A stretch of 64,000 nucleotides of DNA from Candidatus Gastranaerophilales bacterium. GTDB taxonomy: Bacteria; Cyanobacteriota; Vampirovibrionia; Gastranaerophilales; Gastranaerophilaceae. The notes beneath the pieces are model-generated. The model made no database searches, was not told where the DNA came from, and saw only the letters and a list, made by a program, of their open reading frames with translations. Shown here piece by piece: positions 35,370 through 44,713 of this stretch. Numbering within the stretch: position 1 is the stretch's first letter; each line of letters begins with the position of its first letter. Made by a program: the position numbers and the translations under genes. Location of the stretch: positions 1 through 64,000 of the forward strand of contig CALUSL010000008.1 of NCBI GenBank assembly GCA_944323425.1, written 5' to 3'.

Positions 35370-36005
35370 TTATTCCTGTGCCAGATATCTCAAAGCTTCT
35401 TTCAAGATTTCTTCAGATGAATTTATTTTTTCTGCAGTATTAAGAGCAAGCTTTATTGCCTTTTTCGTTTCATCAGGAGAATATCCAAGCGATAGAAGCA
35501 CAGCCTGTACTTCAGAAACAGATTCATTAGAAATACTTTCCTGATTCTCTGTATCTTTTATGTCAGATATATCCACAGGAGCCGTTTTCTGCCAGTTTAT
35601 CAATTTATCTTTCAGCTCTATTACTATTTTTTGAGCCATTTTAGGACCGACACCTTTTGCACGGGATAGTTCTTTATAATCTCCCCGAATTACTGCAGAA
35701 ATAAGGTCATAACCGGAAAATTCATCGAGTAATACAAGCGCAACTTTCATACCCACTCCGGAAACGCTTAGTAAAATATTAAAGATATCTCTGTCTTCCC
35801 GGTTTAAAAATCCGCATAAAGTCATAGAATCCTCTCTGTGAATAAGGGTTGTATAAACTTTTATCTGCGAATTTTCTTCACCCGCAAGGTTTACTGTTCT
35901 CAGCGTTGTATTAATTAAATAGCCTATATTTCCACATTCTACAATAATTGAAGCATTTTTTGCGGTTTGTTTTGAAACAAGTGTTCCCTTTATATAGTCG
36001 TACAT
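35370..36005 (-). CDS. ruvA: Holliday junction helicase subunit RuvA
   Basis: A 211-residue protein with the three RuvA domains: OB fold (MYDYIKGTLVSKQ, TLIHREDSMTLCGFLNRED), tandem helix-hairpin-helix (LLSVSGVGMKVALVLLDEF and AKGVGPKMAQKIVIELKDKL) and a C-terminal helical domain (EVQAVLLSLGYSPDETKKAI) that contacts RuvB. It binds four-way junctions during branch migration. The 5' end overlaps the end of bioB by 16 bases. No ruvB is in the window. Confidence 0.94.
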   Translation of the reverse strand: MYDYIKGTLVSKQTAKNASIIVECGNIGYLINTTLRTVNLAGEENSQIKVYTTLIHREDSMTLCGFLNREDRDIFNILLSVSGVGMKVALVLLDEFSGYDLISAVIRGDYKELSRAKGVGPKMAQKIVIELKDKLINWQKTAPVDISDIKDTENQESISNESVSEVQAVLLSLGYSPDETKKAIKLALNTAEKINSSEEILKEALRYLAQE

Positions 36006-36907
36006 AATAATGTTTTCCCCAGTTTTTTTACTGTTTTTATGTCATCTTCGGGTTTTTTCCCGGTTGTCGTAAGATAATTTCCGGTTAAAATACCTTCAAC
36101 ACAATATTTTAAAGCAAGTTCCTGATGTTTTTCCGACAGTCTCATCCTGCCTCCGCAAAAACGCAAAACTGATTTCGGATTAGCAATTTTAAATATTGCA
36201 AGTGTTCTTAATATATTTTCTTCATCAATTTTGTCATGATAATTTTCAAATGGAGTTTCAGGTATTGGCATAAGTATATTAATAGGGATTGAATCCGGTT
36301 GAATTTCCGCCAGCTCAATCGCCATTTCAACCCGCTGTTCAACAGTTTCACCCATGCCCAAAATCACACCACAGCACAATTCCATTCCGTATTTTTTTAC
36401 AAGTCTACACGTATTCACACGCTCATCATATGTGTGCGTGGTACAAACTTCAGGATAATAAGATTTGCATGTATTTATATTGTGATGAAATCTCGTTAAG
36501 CCTGCATCGGCAAGGATTTCAGCCTGTTCTTCATTCAAAATGCCAATAGAAGCACAACTATTCAGCCCATCAATTTTATTTATTTCTTTTATCATTTCAA
36601 CTATACGGTCAAAATCACTCTCATCCGGAGTTTTTCCCGATGTCACTATAGCAAACCTCGATGCACCATGCTTTTTAGCGTCAATTGCCGCATTTTTTAC
36701 CGTTTCTGTGTCCAGCAAAGGAAATGCATCGATATTTGTTTTGTAATAAGAACTTTGTGCACAGTATTTACAGTTTTGGGAGCATTTACCGTTTCTTGCA
36801 TTCACAAGCGAGCAAAATTCTATGTTATTTGTCATAAAATCCGCTGATTTTTTTAAAAGCTCCTCAAGCTCCAGATTGTACAGATTAAGTAAATCGCTTT
36901 TGTTCAT
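35990..36907 (-). CDS. bioB: Biotin synthase (radical SAM)
   Basis: A 305-residue radical SAM enzyme that inserts sulfur into dethiobiotin. The CxxxCxxC cluster site is in KCSQNCKYCAQSSYY. Further signs are SGKTPDES, LTRFHHNINTC, CCGVILGMGET, INILMPIPETPFE and RFCGGRMRLS with the Arg that ligands the 2Fe-2S cluster. It is co-transcribed with ruvA. The rest of the biotin pathway is not here. Confidence 0.92.
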   Translation of the reverse strand: MNKSDLLNLYNLELEELLKKSADFMTNNIEFCSLVNARNGKCSQNCKYCAQSSYYKTNIDAFPLLDTETVKNAAIDAKKHGASRFAIVTSGKTPDESDFDRIVEMIKEINKIDGLNSCASIGILNEEQAEILADAGLTRFHHNINTCKSYYPEVCTTHTYDERVNTCRLVKKYGMELCCGVILGMGETVEQRVEMAIELAEIQPDSIPINILMPIPETPFENYHDKIDEENILRTLAIFKIANPKSVLRFCGGRMRLSEKHQELALKYCVEGILTGNYLTTTGKKPEDDIKTVKKLGKTLLCTTI

Positions 36908-36933
36908 AATTCTATATTATAACAAAATTAGAT

Positions 36934-37563
36934 TTAAGCAGAGACCTTTCTGTTCAACAGGAGTTTAGCAAGTTCTGTATTATTTTTTTCCTTAACATAA
37001 TCCAGCTTCCAGATTTTTCTGTACATAGCAGAACGAGTCAAAAGATCTTCTATAACCTCGAGAGGTGTTTCCTTGCTAAGTGCTATTTTAAGATGATCTC
37101 TCAACGACATTGCGCTTTTACTTTTAGATTTCATCATGCTGGAAGTATCTTTTATATAGTTCAAACTTTCATCATTCAGCCCGTGTCCCTGCAAAATATC
37201 GAATATTTTTTCTTCAGAACCGGGATATTTTTTATATTTGGCAATAATAACTTTTTCTTCTTCTAAAAATTTTGGAACATCCGGAGTTGTCTTTTTTAGA
37301 TTTGCAAGAACCTCATTTCCTGTTTTTTGTAAGGCTTTAGTTATTTTCAGGACAATAATTTCCACATTTTTGTATAAAGCAGAAGCCGCAATTTTATTAC
37401 GCATAAAAATAGCTGAAGTCGCTAAAACAGCAATAGAGCTTTTTGTTGCAACACGAACAGGTATTGCTGCAGCTTCCTGACCGAATGTAATATTTTTATT
37501 ACCGGGATTCTTTTGTTTAGTTATATTCACATCACTATAACTTACTGCTCTGATTCTGCTCAT
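36934..37563 (-). CDS. Hypothetical protein with N-terminal F-G motif
   Basis: A 209-residue protein with no family I recognise. Residues ~20-30 hold the motif NKNITFGQEAA, resembling the F-K-G motif in other unknowns of the window. A hydrophobic stretch follows (residues ~38-55, SSIAVLATSAIFMRNKIAAS), then mainly charged helical sequence (KFLEEEKVIIAKYKKYPGSE, SLRDHLKIALSKETPLEVIE). The ATG at 37563 is preferred because GGGA lies just upstream; an ATG at 37593 lacks a site. It has its own transcription unit just upstream of bioB. Confidence 0.6.
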   Translation of the reverse strand: MSRIRAVSYSDVNITKQKNPGNKNITFGQEAAAIPVRVATKSSIAVLATSAIFMRNKIAASALYKNVEIIVLKITKALQKTGNEVLANLKKTTPDVPKFLEEEKVIIAKYKKYPGSEEKIFDILQGHGLNDESLNYIKDTSSMMKSKSKSAMSLRDHLKIALSKETPLEVIEDLLTRSAMYRKIWKLDYVKEKNNTELAKLLLNRKVSA

Positions 37564-37645
37564 AATAAATCCCTTTCGACTGTTGATGAACATAAATACA
37601 GAAAGATTAGATAAATCCGTAGTTGGGGGTAATTGATTATATTAA

Positions 37646-39025
37646 TTAACTAACACTAACTTCGATTTCAAATAGTCTTTGCCAAGGAAAATTATACCTT
37701 ATTTCTTCAAATTTTGCATCAAATTTTTTTATTAATATTTTTTCGTATGGTTTCATTTCTTGAAAAACAGAATTTATATCAGTTCCTTTTTCACGTTTTT
37801 TCAGTATGCCTCTTACGTTTGCCTGATATGCCCAATCATCCAAAAATCGAATTAGCTGTAATTTATTAAATGAAGAAACATTAAGATTCATTGCGAAATG
37901 TTTCGCTATTGCACCACATAAAACACTGCCTAATGTATTACCTGTTGTATTCCATCCTGCATAACCAAGAAAATTATTCATGTCAATATTTTGAACAAGC
38001 AATTTTTCAACAAAACTGTTATCAGCTCCGTTTGCATTAAGAATATCCGCTATCAAATAAGGTTTCTCAGGAAGTTTAAGCTCTCCGGTGTATCCTTCAA
38101 CCTCAACCCCCATCACAAGTTCACCCTGCTCATCCTTAAAATTGTTGACAAGCAAAATTATGTCAGCCTGCATTTCATCAGTACACTCACAGCCGGCCAA
38201 TTCTATTTGTCCTTTTACAGATTCAAACACAGAAACATCTTCATATTTAGAAATTTTATCAATGTAATTTTTCTGTGTGAAAACAGGAGCGATTTTTAAA
38301 TTTCGTCCTGAAGTAATTGCGCGGGACATCAAACTCAGCGGGATTTCATCTGCTCCGGTTTTTACCAGAGCATTAAGTTGTTTTTCTTTTATAAGTTTTT
38401 CAAGCTGTTGGGCTTCAATTACATTAAAACCGAACTGTGCGCAGTCATCTTTTGAGTACACAAGAGTATCAATCAGACCATCTTCTGCCCACTTAAGATA
38501 CAGTTTGTTTATTTCAAAATTTCTCTTTCTTGTTTCTAAATAGTCTTTTAAAATATTTTGCGGAATATCTGTTGTAACTAGCCCCTTTTTATGACAGTCA
38601 TAAGAATATTGAAATATTTTTTTTCCGTATTCCCGCCAGTATTCTTTTTCTTCTTCATTTATATTGTTATTTGAAATGCGCATAATACTTGAAAACGCAA
38701 AAACTTTTGAATCTTTTGTTTCAAGAATATCTCTCAGTTCCTTAAGACGTACTTCTATCTCATCCTTTGTTTCATTTGAGCGTCTTGATGGAATAAGACC
38801 GCCATATGCAACTGTATCCAAAGAAATTATTATTGCATCAATATCTGCGGGCAATGATTTCAGCCAGTTCAGAATAGCTCTGGTATTCGCTGTTTTTTTC
38901 AAATCTCCCAGCAATTCTCTTTCCGGCAAAAAAAGTTCAATATCATTATCAACATTCGCAATCTGCTCTGGAAGAGTATAACAGACAGGACGATTATCTA
39001 TAGGAACAAGTGCAATTTTTTTCAT
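37646..39025 (-). CDS. DUF4127 family protein
   Basis: A 459-residue soluble protein with the opening ALVPIDNRPVCYTLPEQIA and the conserved DTVAYGGLIPSRRSNET that characterise DUF4127. Also visible are SSIMRISNNN, KTGADEIPLSLMSRAI and YAGWNTTGNTLGSVLCGAIA. The conserved polar motifs suggest an enzyme, but no biochemical function is known to me. It lies 5 bases after the ilvN stop, so it may share the ilvB-ilvN transcript. Confidence 0.75.
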   Translation of the reverse strand: MKKIALVPIDNRPVCYTLPEQIANVDNDIELFLPERELLGDLKKTANTRAILNWLKSLPADIDAIIISLDTVAYGGLIPSRRSNETKDEIEVRLKELRDILETKDSKVFAFSSIMRISNNNINEEEKEYWREYGKKIFQYSYDCHKKGLVTTDIPQNILKDYLETRKRNFEINKLYLKWAEDGLIDTLVYSKDDCAQFGFNVIEAQQLEKLIKEKQLNALVKTGADEIPLSLMSRAITSGRNLKIAPVFTQKNYIDKISKYEDVSVFESVKGQIELAGCECTDEMQADIILLVNNFKDEQGELVMGVEVEGYTGELKLPEKPYLIADILNANGADNSFVEKLLVQNIDMNNFLGYAGWNTTGNTLGSVLCGAIAKHFAMNLNVSSFNKLQLIRFLDDWAYQANVRGILKKREKGTDINSVFQEMKPYEKILIKKFDAKFEEIRYNFPWQRLFEIEVSVS

Positions 39026-39030
39026 ATTTA

Positions 39031-39531
39031 TTAAAGATTTTTGATATTACTAAACTGGTTTTCTCTTGAAATACCGACTTTTCCGGAACGAACAAGTTCT
39101 TTTATTCCAATAGGTCTTAATAATTCAATCAATGAACGTATCTGGCGTTCATCGCCTATTGCTTGCAGGGTGTAAGATTTAGGTGATACATCGATTATTT
39201 TTGCATTAAATATTTCAGCAATTCTCAATATTTCAGATCTGTCCTCATCTTTTGCATTGACCTTGCAAAGAATCAATTCACGCTCAATAGATTCAACTGT
39301 AATTAAGTCAACGACCTTTATTACAGGTATGAGCCTGTTGAGCTGTTTTATGATTTGTTCAATAACAGTTTCATCACCGCTTGTAACTACTGTAAGTCTC
39401 GCATAATCCCTGTCGAGTGTCGGCGCTGCCGTAATACTTTCTATGCTGTAACCACGTCCGCTAAAAAGACCGCTTACTCTTGACAGGATACCTGCATCAT
39501 CTTTTACCAAAATTGAAATTATATGATTCAT
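39031..39531 (-). CDS. ilvN: Acetolactate synthase small (regulatory) subunit
   Basis: A 166-residue regulatory subunit. Residues 2-75 are an ACT domain (HIISILVKDDAGILSRVSGL, GRGYSIESITAAPT) that binds valine; the C-terminal domain follows (FNAKIIDVSPKSYTLQAIGD). It restores feedback inhibition and full activity to IlvB. It is 20 bases downstream of ilvB. The length is of the IlvH/IlvN long type. Confidence 0.94.
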   Translation of the reverse strand: MNHIISILVKDDAGILSRVSGLFSGRGYSIESITAAPTLDRDYARLTVVTSGDETVIEQIIKQLNRLIPVIKVVDLITVESIERELILCKVNAKDEDRSEILRIAEIFNAKIIDVSPKSYTLQAIGDERQIRSLIELLRPIGIKELVRSGKVGISRENQFSNIKNL

Positions 39532-39551
39532 TGATACTTCCTTATAGCTTA

Positions 39552-41282
39552 TTAATTAATCGGTGAGTCATTAGACAAAAGAATTTTGTTTAATGGATTA
39601 CCTGCAAGCACCCACGGATAAACCATTTCAAACTCTTCAACCACAAAATCTATAAATACGGGTTTTCTACAGTTTATTGCCTGTTCAAGAACAGGAATAA
39701 TCTCTTCTTCTCTGGTTACCCTGAAGCCTACAGCCCCGTATGCTTCCGCAACCTTAACAAAATCAGGGCCTGAAATTTTTGTTTCCGAATAATGTTTGTT
39801 GAAAAGTTTTTCCTGCCATTGTCTGACCATGCCAAGATAACCATTGTTTATTATCGCAACAATAACCGGCAGTTTGTATTCTACACATGTTGCAAGCTCT
39901 TGAATATTCATTTGGATGCTTCCGTCACCTGCAATATCAAAAATTATTTTTTCAGGCTTTGCAACGGCAGCGCCTATTGCAGCAGGGAATCCAAATCCCA
40001 TAGTACCAAGACCGCCTGACGTAATGAAACGTCTCGGTTCCGTAAATTTAAAGGTCTGGGCAGTCCACATTTGATGCTGACCTACCTCTGTCGCAATAAT
40101 TGCATCTTTATCCTTTAAAAATTCATACATTTTTTCGATAACAGTATGCGGATTGAGTTTGTCCGATTGAACAGAAGGCAGAGTGCGTTTCTTTTTCCAC
40201 TCATCAATTTGTTCAAACCACGCCTGCTTTACATCTTTATTTGTTTCGTAATTTTTATTATTTAATTCTTCTATCATTGCAGTAAGAACATTTTTGGCAT
40301 CTCCAACGATAGGAATGTCTACAGAAACATTTTTACTTATTGAACAAGGGTCTATGTCAATATGTATAACCTGTGCATCTTTAGCAAATCTCTTCAAACA
40401 TCCGGTAATTCTATCATTAAAACGTGTTCCGATAGCAAACAGTACATCACAGTTGCAAACAGCATGATTTGCCCAAAAATTTCCATGCATACCCAGCATA
40501 CCGAGGGACTTCTCATGGGTTGCCGGATAAGCCCCCATACCCATTAATGTATTTGTAACAGGAATATTCAGCCTTTCCGCTAACTCTGTCAATTCTTTAC
40601 AAGCATCAGCAGCAATAACACCGCCGCCGGCAATAATAACAGGGCGTTCTGCTTCGCATAACAGTTCCAGAGCTTTTGAAATTTGTCTCGGGTGTCCGAA
40701 ATAGTTTGGATTGTATCCGGGTAATTTTACTGTTTCCGGATATTCAAATGCAATTCTGGCAGTTAAAATATCTTTTGGCAAATCAACTACAACCGGACCC
40801 GGTTTTCCCGTAGTTGCGATATGAAATGCTTCTTTTATAATTCTTGGCAATTCTTTTATACTTTTTACGAGATAGTTGTGTTTACAGCACGAACGGGTAA
40901 TACCTACTATATCAGCCTCCTGAAAGGCATCATTCCCAATCTGATTTAATCCTACCTGACCTGTAAAAACAATTATCGGGTAACCGTCATAGTATGCATT
41001 AGCAATACCGGTAATAGCATTAGTTGCACCCGGTCCCGAAGTAACAAGCGCAACTCCGGGTTTTCCCGTTACACGCGCAAACCCTTCGGCAGCATGTATA
41101 GCAGCTTGTTCATGTCTAACAAGATAGTGTTTTATTGATTTATCGTGATAAAGCGCTTCATATATAGGTATTATTACACCGCCCGGATAGCCGAATATTT
41201 CTTTTATTCCCTCTTTTTTTAGACACTCAAGGAATATTTGAGCTCCGGACATCAATTCTTTTTCTTCTCTGGTTTCAATCAT
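39552..41282 (-). CDS. ilvB: Acetolactate synthase large (catalytic) subunit
   Basis: A 576-residue ThDP enzyme for the first common step of branched-chain amino acid synthesis. The catalytic Glu is in YLVRHEQAAIHAAEGFARVT; SGPGATNAITGIANAY, GLGTMGFGFPAAIGAAV and the ThDP/Mg motif FDIAGDGSIQMNIQEL are clear, as is NNGYLGMVRQWQE specific to acetohydroxyacid synthases. No leader peptide or T-box is seen in the ~115 bases upstream. Confidence 0.95.
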   Translation of the reverse strand: MIETREEKELMSGAQIFLECLKKEGIKEIFGYPGGVIIPIYEALYHDKSIKHYLVRHEQAAIHAAEGFARVTGKPGVALVTSGPGATNAITGIANAYYDGYPIIVFTGQVGLNQIGNDAFQEADIVGITRSCCKHNYLVKSIKELPRIIKEAFHIATTGKPGPVVVDLPKDILTARIAFEYPETVKLPGYNPNYFGHPRQISKALELLCEAERPVIIAGGGVIAADACKELTELAERLNIPVTNTLMGMGAYPATHEKSLGMLGMHGNFWANHAVCNCDVLFAIGTRFNDRITGCLKRFAKDAQVIHIDIDPCSISKNVSVDIPIVGDAKNVLTAMIEELNNKNYETNKDVKQAWFEQIDEWKKKRTLPSVQSDKLNPHTVIEKMYEFLKDKDAIIATEVGQHQMWTAQTFKFTEPRRFITSGGLGTMGFGFPAAIGAAVAKPEKIIFDIAGDGSIQMNIQELATCVEYKLPVIVAIINNGYLGMVRQWQEKLFNKHYSETKISGPDFVKVAEAYGAVGFRVTREEEIIPVLEQAINCRKPVFIDFVVEEFEMVYPWVLAGNPLNKILLSNDSPIN

Positions 41283-41397
41283 TTATTTCTCCGAAAAAAG
41301 TGTTCTACATACAATGTACCATTTCTTCTATTATTTTGAAAGAAAATCATTAAAAACGGTTTACAATTGATTTGCTTTGTTTTTTACCATAAACAAA

Positions 41398-41423
41398 TGA
41401 ACCGAACAAAATTGTTCGGTTCA
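41398..41423 (-). terminator. Hairpin after recA
   Basis: An 11-bp perfect stem (tgaaccgaaca / tgttcggttca) with an AAAT loop. On the minus strand it is followed by a T-rich but interrupted tract. It separates recA from ilvB. Confidence 0.7.
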
Positions 41424-41442
41424 CTAATATATTTTTTAATGT

Positions 41443-42465
41443 CTAATCTTTGGCAGCCAGCTTCTCTCTTACCTTTGTCTCTATTTCAGCGAGCAATTCG
41501 GGATTGAGCTCAAGAAACTCTTTAGCCTTTTCTCTGCCCTGTCCGAGTTTTTCATCATTATAGCTAAACCAGGCACCTGCTTTTTTGACAATATCAAAAC
41601 TTACTGCCACATCAAGTATACAACCGAGTTTGCAAATACCCTTGCCGAAAATAATATCAAATTCAGCTTGTTTAAACGGAGGAGCTACTTTGTTTTTGAC
41701 GACCTTGACTCTAACACGGTTACCAATATCTTTGTCCTCTTTTTTGATTGTTTCTATTCTTCTGATATCAAGCCTTACACTGGCATAATATTTCAAAGCA
41801 TTACCGCCGGTTGTAGTCTCAGGGTTTCCATACATAACCCCGATTTTTTGACGCAGCTGGTTAATAAAAATAACCGTAGTATTGGTTTTCCCTACTATAC
41901 CTGTCAATTTTCTCAACGCTTTACTCATCAATCGAGCCTGCAGCCCCATTTGTTGATCTTCCATAGCGCCTTCTATTTCTGCTTTCGGAACAAGTGCTGC
42001 AACAGAGTCAATTACAACGACATCTACAGCAGATGAACGTACAAGCTCTTCGGCAATTTCAAGAGCCTGCTCACCGGTATCCGGCTGAGATATAAGGAGT
42101 TCATCTACATTTACACCGAGATTTCTGGCATATTCCGGATCCAGCGCATGTTCTGCATCAACGAATGCGGCAATACCGCCCTTTTTCTGACATTCTGCAA
42201 CAATATGCTGTGCCAGCGTAGTTTTACCGGATGATTCAGGACCATAAACTTCGATAACTCTTCCTCTCGGTACACCGCCTATTCCCAAAGCGATATCCAG
42301 AGATAAAGCACCTGTCGGAATTACTTCACATGCAACGGCTGTTTTGTCGCCGAGCTTCATTATGGAACCTTTACCAAAATCTTTTTCTATTTTTTCAATA
42401 GCCATTTTTAGGGCTTTACTTTTTTCCTCAGAAACAGAAACTTCTTCTTTTTCCTTAACTGCCAT
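41443..42465 (-). CDS. recA: Recombinase RecA
   Basis: A 340-residue recombinase. Walker A is [14 protein letters not shown]; Walker [11 protein letters not shown]; loops L1 and L2 ([36 protein letters not shown]) and the C-terminal domain are intact. It forms filaments on single-stranded DNA for repair and drives the SOS response. It is a single-gene unit. I see no clear LexA box in its 160-base upstream region. Confidence 0.97.
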   Translation of the reverse strand: MAVKEKEEVSVSEEKSKALKMAIEKIEKDFGKGSIMKLGDKTAVACEVIPTGALSLDIALGIGGVPRGRVIEVYGPESSGKTTLAQHIVAECQKKGGIAAFVDAEHALDPEYARNLGVNVDELLISQPDTGEQALEIAEELVRSSAVDVVVIDSVAALVPKAEIEGAMEDQQMGLQARLMSKALRKLTGIVGKTNTTVIFINQLRQKIGVMYGNPETTTGGNALKYYASVRLDIRRIETIKKEDKDIGNRVRVKVVKNKVAPPFKQAEFDIIFGKGICKLGCILDVAVSFDIVKKAGAWFSYNDEKLGQGREKAKEFLELNPELLAEIETKVREKLAAKD

Positions 42466-42628
42466 ATTTTCTCTCCTTGTCTAGCTTTAAATATAATCAT
42501 AGCTTATTTATGCATTTTATTCAAACTATTTATTTTGTAAATAAAAGTAAATATTAAAATTCTAAAACAACAAAAAATTTTTTGTCCAATTTTAAAATGA
42601 ATAATGCAAAACATAGGAGCAATAGTAT

Positions 42629-43420
42629 ATGCATATACCTCCCGTATCATTTAAGGGAACACTTAGTGTTTACAGATTCACACCAAATCATCAAACAGTA
42701 ATAGAAAATTACCATACAACAAAACAACAGGATAACGAACTTGTTGAACTGGCTCAGGAAAATATGAAAAAAAATATGACTAAGCCAGTTATCTATACTA
42801 ATGACATCATCGAATTTAAAAATAAAATTGAGGATATAACCGGTAAAGAACTAATAGACTATAATCCTGGCAAACCCAAGGTTTTAATGCTCGGAGGTAT
42901 TCCTGAAGATTATAGAGATTTTGAAAGATACAACTCTGCAAATAATAAAATTTTCTACAGAGATACCAATCATGACTACATGCCAAAATACACTAAAGTA
43001 ATTGTGGATACATTAGAGCCTGAAGACAGAAAAAAACTGGCAGATGTCGCAATGAAAAGAATACAAAAAACGCTCAAAGAAGATTATAGAATACAGGAAG
43101 ATAAAAGACTTGATGCTGATTTAATAGGTTTGTCCAACAAACAAATTACTGATTTTTCAAGAATAGAGAAAATATTAGCTAAAACATTATTTTATCTTGA
43201 TGGAAATATAGATAGACCGGATCCGATAAAAGATGCGCCCAAACTCTATAATGCAAGACAGGCATATCTTGCCCTGTTCAACAGATTACAGAAGGTGATA
43301 GGCACAAATCTCCCTGAAAAAGAAAACGAAGAAGCTATTGCAGTATTCACAGATGAAAAAATGGAATACATGAAAAGAGCTGTAGGATATCTTGTTAATG
43401 TGGAATATGGTTACGATTAG
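42629..43420 (+). CDS. Hypothetical protein with N-terminal V-S-F-K-G motif
   Basis: A 263-residue soluble protein of unknown function. It begins MHIPPVSFKGTLSVYRF, and the S-F-K-G motif at residues 7-10 recurs near the start of other hypothetical proteins here. The rest is charged and mixed alpha/beta (VLMLGGIPEDYRDFERYNSA, EPEDRKKLADVAMKRIQKTL). There are no membrane segments and no catalytic motif I recognise. AGGAG lies 9 bases before the ATG. It sits between divergent recA and convergent recF, as a single-gene unit. Confidence 0.65.
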   Translation: MHIPPVSFKGTLSVYRFTPNHQTVIENYHTTKQQDNELVELAQENMKKNMTKPVIYTNDIIEFKNKIEDITGKELIDYNPGKPKVLMLGGIPEDYRDFERYNSANNKIFYRDTNHDYMPKYTKVIVDTLEPEDRKKLADVAMKRIQKTLKEDYRIQEDKRLDADLIGLSNKQITDFSRIEKILAKTLFYLDGNIDRPDPIKDAPKLYNARQAYLALFNRLQKVIGTNLPEKENEEAIAVFTDEKMEYMKRAVGYLVNVEYGYD

Positions 43421-43447
43421 AAACTAATGGATTTTTCAAGGAAATAT

Positions 43448-44575
43448 CTACTTTACAGCGCCATTTTCTACATTAAAAATTTCAACGTCTTTAAGATATT
43501 CGCCGGTGAAAAGTACAGTATCAACAGATGTTATAATTGTCTGTGTTTCATTACCTATAGCATTTAAGAGATAGTTCTGTCTATTGTTATCAAGTTCAGC
43601 GAGAACATCATCGAGGAGCAAAACGGGATTGTCCCCAATCTTCTCTTTAATTAATTCAAGCTCAGCAAGCTTTAAACTAAGAACAATAGTTCTTTGCTGC
43701 CCCTGCGACGCAAATTTTTTCGCCTCTATATTATTAATAAAAAAGGATACATCATCACGATGAGGACCGACAAGAGCCTGAGCTCTAATAATTTCTTCCA
43801 GTTTTCTTTCTTCAAGCTTTCTTTCGAAAGATTCTGCAATTTTTTCTACTGTTAAATTCAACGTACCGTCAAAATTTATATCGCCGAGAACTGTAGAATT
43901 GTATAAAAGTGAAAAATACTCATCTTCTGCAATCTGAAAATGTTTTTCTATTGCAATCCTTTGCAGTTCATTCAAAAATTTCAGCCTGAGATAAATAATA
44001 TTGCTGCCTGCGATACATAATTGCGCATTCCATACATCGAGAAGTTTCGTGTCAGCATTAATATTCCCCTTTATTTCTTTAAGATAATTATTTTTCTGGG
44101 TACGGATTTTATTATATTTAGATATTCTATCGGGATAAGCCGGATAAATCTGGCTTATTGCCATATCAAGCCAACTTCTTCGGTCCTCCGGAACACCTCT
44201 TAGAAGCAGAAGGTCATTCACAGAAAATGAAACCACAGACAAATTTGAACAGAATTCAGAAGATTTTGATTTTTTTACCTGATTTACCTTTAGCTCTTTC
44301 CTTTTAGGCGGATTTATTTTTACCAGCAGTTCTGTCTCATAATCTGATTTTTGTATAACAGCACAAAGTTTTGCTGTATCCTCTCCCCATTTGATAATTT
44401 CAGATTCAGTCTTTGCTCTCGGAGAGCCCAGACAAGAAAGGTAATAAACAGATTCAAGTAAATTTGTTTTTCCCTGAGCATTTTTTCCGATAAACAAAAT
44501 TTTTCTCGAATTAAACTCAAGGTTTAACTCACTGTAATTTCTATAATTTTTTAAATTAAGAGACTTTACAAACAT
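43448..44575 (-). CDS. recF: DNA replication/repair protein RecF
   Basis: About 375 residues. The SMC-like ATPase has Walker A LFIGKNAQGKTNLLES, signature FASQGQQRTIVLSLKLAE and Walker B NPVLLLDDVLAELDNNR. RecF helps RecO/RecR load RecA at gaps. The start is placed at the ATG at 44575 (MFVKSLNLKNYRNYS), the family N-terminus; the open frame extends 29 codons upstream through the flagellin terminator and that extension is not RecF-like. It follows flagellin 2 on the same strand after a terminator. Confidence 0.93.
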   Translation of the reverse strand: MFVKSLNLKNYRNYSELNLEFNSRKILFIGKNAQGKTNLLESVYYLSCLGSPRAKTESEIIKWGEDTAKLCAVIQKSDYETELLVKINPPKRKELKVNQVKKSKSSEFCSNLSVVSFSVNDLLLLRGVPEDRRSWLDMAISQIYPAYPDRISKYNKIRTQKNNYLKEIKGNINADTKLLDVWNAQLCIAGSNIIYLRLKFLNELQRIAIEKHFQIAEDEYFSLLYNSTVLGDINFDGTLNLTVEKIAESFERKLEERKLEEIIRAQALVGPHRDDVSFFINNIEAKKFASQGQQRTIVLSLKLAELELIKEKIGDNPVLLLDDVLAELDNNRQNYLLNAIGNETQTIITSVDTVLFTGEYLKDVEIFNVENGAVK

Positions 44576-44622
44576 AATACTAATTCTATATAAAAAGCCA
44601 TAATGGTACAAATAAAAACACA

Positions 44623-44649
44623 AAAAAAAGCCCGAAGTTTCCCTCGGGC
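44623..44649 (-). terminator. Rho-independent terminator of flagellin gene 2
   Basis: GCCCGAGGG and TTCGGGC arms on the minus strand (44630-44649) are followed by eight Ts. It lies 65 bases after the flagellin stop and separates it from recF. Confidence 0.85.
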
Positions 44650-44713
44650 AAGTTGCCATCACCTATTATTGTAAACTTATCTACTATATTTAAAATGTCT
44701 CTTATCTTATTAA

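Noticed and set aside
41283-41397. Possible leader attenuator or T-box before ilvB
   Set aside because: No leader peptide with Leu/Val/Ile codons and no T-box motif; the hairpin at 41398 is explained as the recA terminator.
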